Shown in pieces: positions 14,899 to 15,923 of a DNA stretch of 15,923 nucleotides. Every line of letters starts with the position of its first letter. Positions within the stretch are counted from its first letter, which is position 1. The notes under the pieces are model-generated. The model saw nothing but the letters and a program-made list of their open reading frames with translations. It searched no databases and was not told the origin of the DNA. This DNA comes from Sediminibacterium sp. (lineage in GTDB: Bacteria; Bacteroidota; Bacteroidia; Chitinophagales; Chitinophagaceae), in contig JALQXE010000058.1 in NCBI GenBank assembly GCA_023263235.1, positions 1 through 15,923 on the forward strand, read 5' to 3'. A program made the translations under genes and the position numbers.

Positions 14899-15923
14899 AT
14901 GCGTAGATTATTATTACTGGTTTTTAGCTTGCCGTTAATGGCGCAAGCTCAGGTGAATCAAGACAGCGTAACCATTAAAAAAATGGCCGATGAAATTATG
15001 ACCAATGGTAAGGCTTATGATTTATTAAGAGAATTAACAAAGAAAATTGGTGGCCGTTTAGCAGGTTCTCCTCAACAACAAAATGCAGCTATTTGGGGTA
15101 AGCGAAATATGGAAGCATTTAATCCAGATAAAGTGTACATGCAACCTTGTAAAACACCTAATTGGCAAAGAGGTGGTAAGGACTTTGCTGCAATTGTTGG
15201 TATTAATGGTAAAGCAGTGAATCAAAAGTTAGAGGCTTTGGCTTTGGGAAATTCTTTAGGTAGTAATGGTTTAGTGGAAGCCGATGTATTGGCAGTTGCT
15301 AATTTTGATGAATTAGAAAAACGCAAGGACGAAGTAAAAGGGAAGATTGTTTATTATCATAGCGAGTTTGACCCTACTTATATACAAACATTCCGTGCTT
15401 ATGGTGCTGCCGGTGTGTACAGAGGAACAGGCGCAAGCAGAGCCGCAAAATATGGAGCTGTGGGTGTGATGATTCACTCGTTAAGTACTGCACCAGACAA
15501 TGCGCCTCATACTGGGGGTATGAGATATGATTCCGCATATCCAAAAATTCCTGCAGTGGCATTGGGACCGAATGATGCAAAAGCATTGTATGCAAAAGCA
15601 AAAAAAGGAACAGTGCGCGCGCAAATTCAAACGTATGGTTTCTTTTTACCAGATGCGGATGAGAACAATGTAGTTGCAGAATTAAAAGGCAGCGAGCATC
15701 CTGAAGAAATTATAACCATTGGCGGACACTTAGATAGCTGGGATGTAAACGAAGGGGCACATGATGATGGCGCAGGTATTGTACAAACTATGGAAGTATT
15801 ACGTGCTATGAAAGCATTGAATTACCAACCTAAACATACTATTCGTTTTGTATTGTTTGCCAATGAAGAGAATGGCGGAAAGGGTGGCGCTAAATATGCT
15901 GAACTTGCAAAATTGAATAATGA
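14899..15923 (+). CDS. Exported M28-family zinc peptidase, carboxypeptidase Q-like; 3' end outside window
   Basis: The frame is open from here to the window edge, giving 341 residues and part of another codon. The ATG at 14899 gives a compact signal peptide (MRRLLLLVFSLPLMAQAQ); an in-frame ATG at 14881 adds MLKYPL and cannot be excluded. After a helical N-terminal part, a PA-like insert is suggested by KIVYYHSEF, GAVGVMIHS and IPAVALGPNDAKAL (about 135-235). The M28 catalytic domain follows. Zinc and catalytic residues visible are His277 in GGHLDSWDV, Asp289 in HDDGAGI and Glu323/Glu324 in NEENGG. The HLDSWDV...DDGAG pattern is close to that of carboxypeptidase Q (plasma glutamate carboxypeptidase), suggesting a periplasmic or secreted di- or exopeptidase. 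Remaining zinc ligands lie beyond the window. Confidence 0.88.
   Translation, partial: MRRLLLLVFSLPLMAQAQVNQDSVTIKKMADEIMTNGKAYDLLRELTKKIGGRLAGSPQQQNAAIWGKRNMEAFNPDKVYMQPCKTPNWQRGGKDFAAIVGINGKAVNQKLEALALGNSLGSNGLVEADVLAVANFDELEKRKDEVKGKIVYYHSEFDPTYIQTFRAYGAAGVYRGTGASRAAKYGAVGVMIHSLSTAPDNAPHTGGMRYDSAYPKIPAVALGPNDAKALYAKAKKGTVRAQIQTYGFFLPDADENNVVAELKGSEHPEEIITIGGHLDSWDVNEGAHDDGAGIVQTMEVLRAMKALNYQPKHTIRFVLFANEENGGKGGAKYAELAKLNN

Noticed and set aside
15374..15601. Open frame of 75 codons on the minus strand, rich in His and Leu
   Set aside because: It is antisense to the M28 peptidase, whose frame is continuous through this region with clear catalytic motifs.
1..15923. Defence system, prophage, insertion sequence or CRISPR array
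   Set aside because: No transposase, integrase, phage, toxin-antitoxin or regularly spaced repeat was seen. The repeats in the H1-like gene are coding and explained by its lysine-rich blocks.

Overview
The window is AT-rich bacterial DNA with densely packed genes. It looks chromosomal and comes from a Bacteroidota bacterium, probably near Chitinophagaceae/Sediminibacterium. The grounds are a PorT-type type IX secretion gene directly after ubiE/menG, bacillithiol synthesis (bshA), a Bacteroidota-style dihydroorotase, a HEXXHXXGXXH metalloprotease of the DUF4953/DUF5117 kind, a lysine-rich histone H1-like protein, an almost complete lack of Shine-Dalgarno sequences, and TAnnTTTG promoter boxes. 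The lineage is inferred from gene types, not from a marker-gene comparison.

Layout. Positions 1-855 (+) hold the 3' part of a 2-oxoacid dehydrogenase E2 gene, closed by a strong, probably bidirectional terminator. Positions 983-3394 (-) encode a large secreted zinc metalloprotease, and 3463-3924 (-) a histone-like protein with its own terminator. A small CoA-binding protein (4028-4393, +) converges on a five-gene minus-strand run read from right to left: menG/ubiE, porT, pyrC, a short MutS-like ATPase and comM/yifB (10235 down to 4395). Divergent from menG is rsgA (10276-11199, +). Next come a Bacteroidota-type exported hypothetical protein (11211-11804, -), a gamma-class carbonic anhydrase-like protein (11915-12451, -), a class III aminotransferase (12486-13676, +), bshA (13673-14809, -) and the 5' part of an M28 peptidase resembling carboxypeptidase Q (14899 to the window edge, +). 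No stretch over 300 bases lacks a gene. I see no tRNA, rRNA, CRISPR array or insertion sequence.

The genes cover central metabolism (E2, PyrC, aminotransferase), respiratory quinone (MenG), ribosome assembly (RsgA), thiol redox (BshA), DNA handling (ComM, MutS-like, H1-like) and the cell envelope or secretion (PorT, two exported peptidases). I found no defence or mobile system. The points most worth a second look are: two promoter boxes placed identically four bases before a start codon, suggesting leaderless mRNAs; a dihydroorotase with Gln in place of a metal-binding His; internal DNA repeats in the H1-like gene; a MutS-like protein without a mismatch-recognition domain; and a strong hairpin over the stop codon of the metalloprotease gene.
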